Shown here in pieces: positions 63,560 to 64,000 of a stretch of 64,000 nucleotides of DNA. The notes beneath the pieces are model-generated. The model ran no database searches and was not told the DNA's origin. It saw only the letters and a program-made list of their open reading frames with translations. How positions within the stretch are numbered: position 1 is the stretch's first letter; every line of letters begins with the position of its first letter. Source of the DNA: JAKAGZ01 sp964412105 (GTDB lineage: Bacteria; Bacteroidota; Ignavibacteria; Ignavibacteriales; Ignavibacteriaceae). The stretch spans positions 1 to 64,000 of the forward strand of contig CAYPNM010000011.1 in NCBI GenBank assembly GCA_964412105.1, read 5' to 3'. The translations under genes and the position numbers were made by a program.

Positions 63560-64000
63560 TTTGCTTTCCCCGATAAATAATCAAAAAGCAACCTTACTCC
63601 GAATCCGGTCATATATTTTTTTGTGTAATTATTCAGATCATTGGCCATCGCAGGACCAGCTATATCGAGATGTGCCCATGGAATTTTCTTATCAACAAAA
63701 TGCTCTAGGAATTTTGCAGCAGTAATAGCCCCTCCCCATCTTGTCCTGCCTACGTTATTAACATCCGCCACATCACTTTTAATTAATTCATTATAATCAT
63801 CCCATAATGGCAATCGCCAGAGACGATCGTGGGTTTTTATACCCGAGTTATAAAGCTGTTCAGCAAGTTTATCATTTTTTGTAAAAAGTCCTGCTGCATA
63901 TTCTCCTAGTGCAACCACACAGGCACCCGTAAGAGTTGCAAGATCAATTATAACATCGGGCTTCCTTTGTGATGCAAAATGCAAAGCATCAGCAAGAATC
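63556..64000 (-). CDS. pepA: Leucyl aminopeptidase (M17), C-terminal part
   Basis: The 3' end of an M17 zinc aminopeptidase; the gene continues past the window edge. The visible ~147 residues begin ILADALHFASQRKPDV (following the usual NTDAEGR block, which lies outside) and include LATLTGACVVALG and RTRWGGAITAAKFLEHFV, then HLDIAGPA and the terminal TGFGVRLLFDYL. These are conserved in PepA. It overlaps lolD tail to tail by 4 nt. Confidence 0.93.
   Translation of the reverse strand, partial: ILADALHFASQRKPDVIIDLATLTGACVVALGEYAAGLFTKNDKLAEQLYNSGIKTHDRLWRLPLWDDYNELIKSDVADVNNVGRTRWGGAITAAKFLEHFVDKKIPWAHLDIAGPAMANDLNNYTKKYMTGFGVRLLFDYLSGKAN

Noticed and set aside
1..64000. CRISPR arrays, rRNA genes, insertion sequences
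   Set aside because: Reading both strands, I found no regularly spaced repeats, rRNA signatures or transposase motifs.

Overview
The window is 64 kb of AT-rich (roughly one third G+C) chromosomal DNA from a Gram-negative bacterium. The outer-membrane machinery (lipoprotein-export ABC genes, an ExbB/ExbD/ExbD motor, FadL- and Wzi-like barrels, three family-9 glycosyltransferases), the DUF2795 small protein, the SPOR lipoprotein and the general look of the proteins point to the Bacteroidota/Chlorobiota/Ignavibacteriota group, with Ignavibacteria the best guess. This placement is inference from protein character; there is no rRNA in the window. A 100-N gap flanked by a 55-bp exact duplicate shows that this is a scaffolded draft or metagenome-derived assembly. 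About 62 protein genes and five tRNA genes are supported. I see no transposase, prophage, CRISPR array or recognisable defence locus. The content is mostly core housekeeping.

Layout. 1-3452 (+): tRNA-Pro(GGG), purF, pgsA, ftsY and a small membrane protein. 3453-4232: gene-poor spacer with the assembly gap. 4233-9348 (-): CLC chloride transporter, 3-hydroxybutyryl-CoA dehydrogenase, thiolase and DNA polymerase III delta'. 9392-12838 (-): DUF2795 protein, M23 peptidase, HPr kinase, hibernation factor and Xer recombinase, continuing from topA-smg-ybeY-gamma carbonic anhydrase-DUF3108-ctpA-Wzi-like barrel-lysS (to 22329). 22342-27453 (-): dacB, rluB, scpB, scpA, trpS and an HNH nuclease, tightly packed. 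27454-28450: 1-kb gene-free spacer with a plus-strand terminator. 28451-34154 (-): acpS, ggt, an MCE protein with a small membrane partner, a CNNM-type transporter, ssb and a SPOR lipoprotein. 34320-36399: a TPR protein (+) convergent with a FadL barrel (-) around a shared terminator. 36817-46630 (-): split biotin-dependent carboxylase subunits, mutS2, cvpA, yqeY, exbD-exbD-exbB, an SDR and kup.

46903-57132: polA and a glycosyltransferase (+), four small minus-strand genes, then an overlapping plus-strand run of two glycosyltransferases, homocysteine methyltransferase and ispE. 57164-60222 (-): LD-carboxypeptidase, an aminotransferase and a tRNA cluster transcribed Pro(TGG)-Arg(TCT)-His(GTG)-Glu(TTC). 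60400-64000: two LolC/E-type permeases and LolD (+), then the 3' end of a leucyl aminopeptidase (-).

Themes. Envelope assembly recurs: LPS-type glycosyl transfer, lipoprotein release, TonB/Tol-type energisation, peptidoglycan editing by DacB, LdcA, M23 and CtpA, phospholipid synthesis and trafficking by PgsA and MCE. A second theme is chromosome upkeep: TopA, Xer, ScpAB, MutS2, PolA, HolB, SSB. Translation is densely coupled, with 1-28 nt overlaps throughout, and TTG start codons are unusually common. No clear novel system stands out. The most useful leads are the CLC pore substitutions, the MCE/small-membrane-protein pair, the structured 1-kb spacer, and the redundant scaffold gap.
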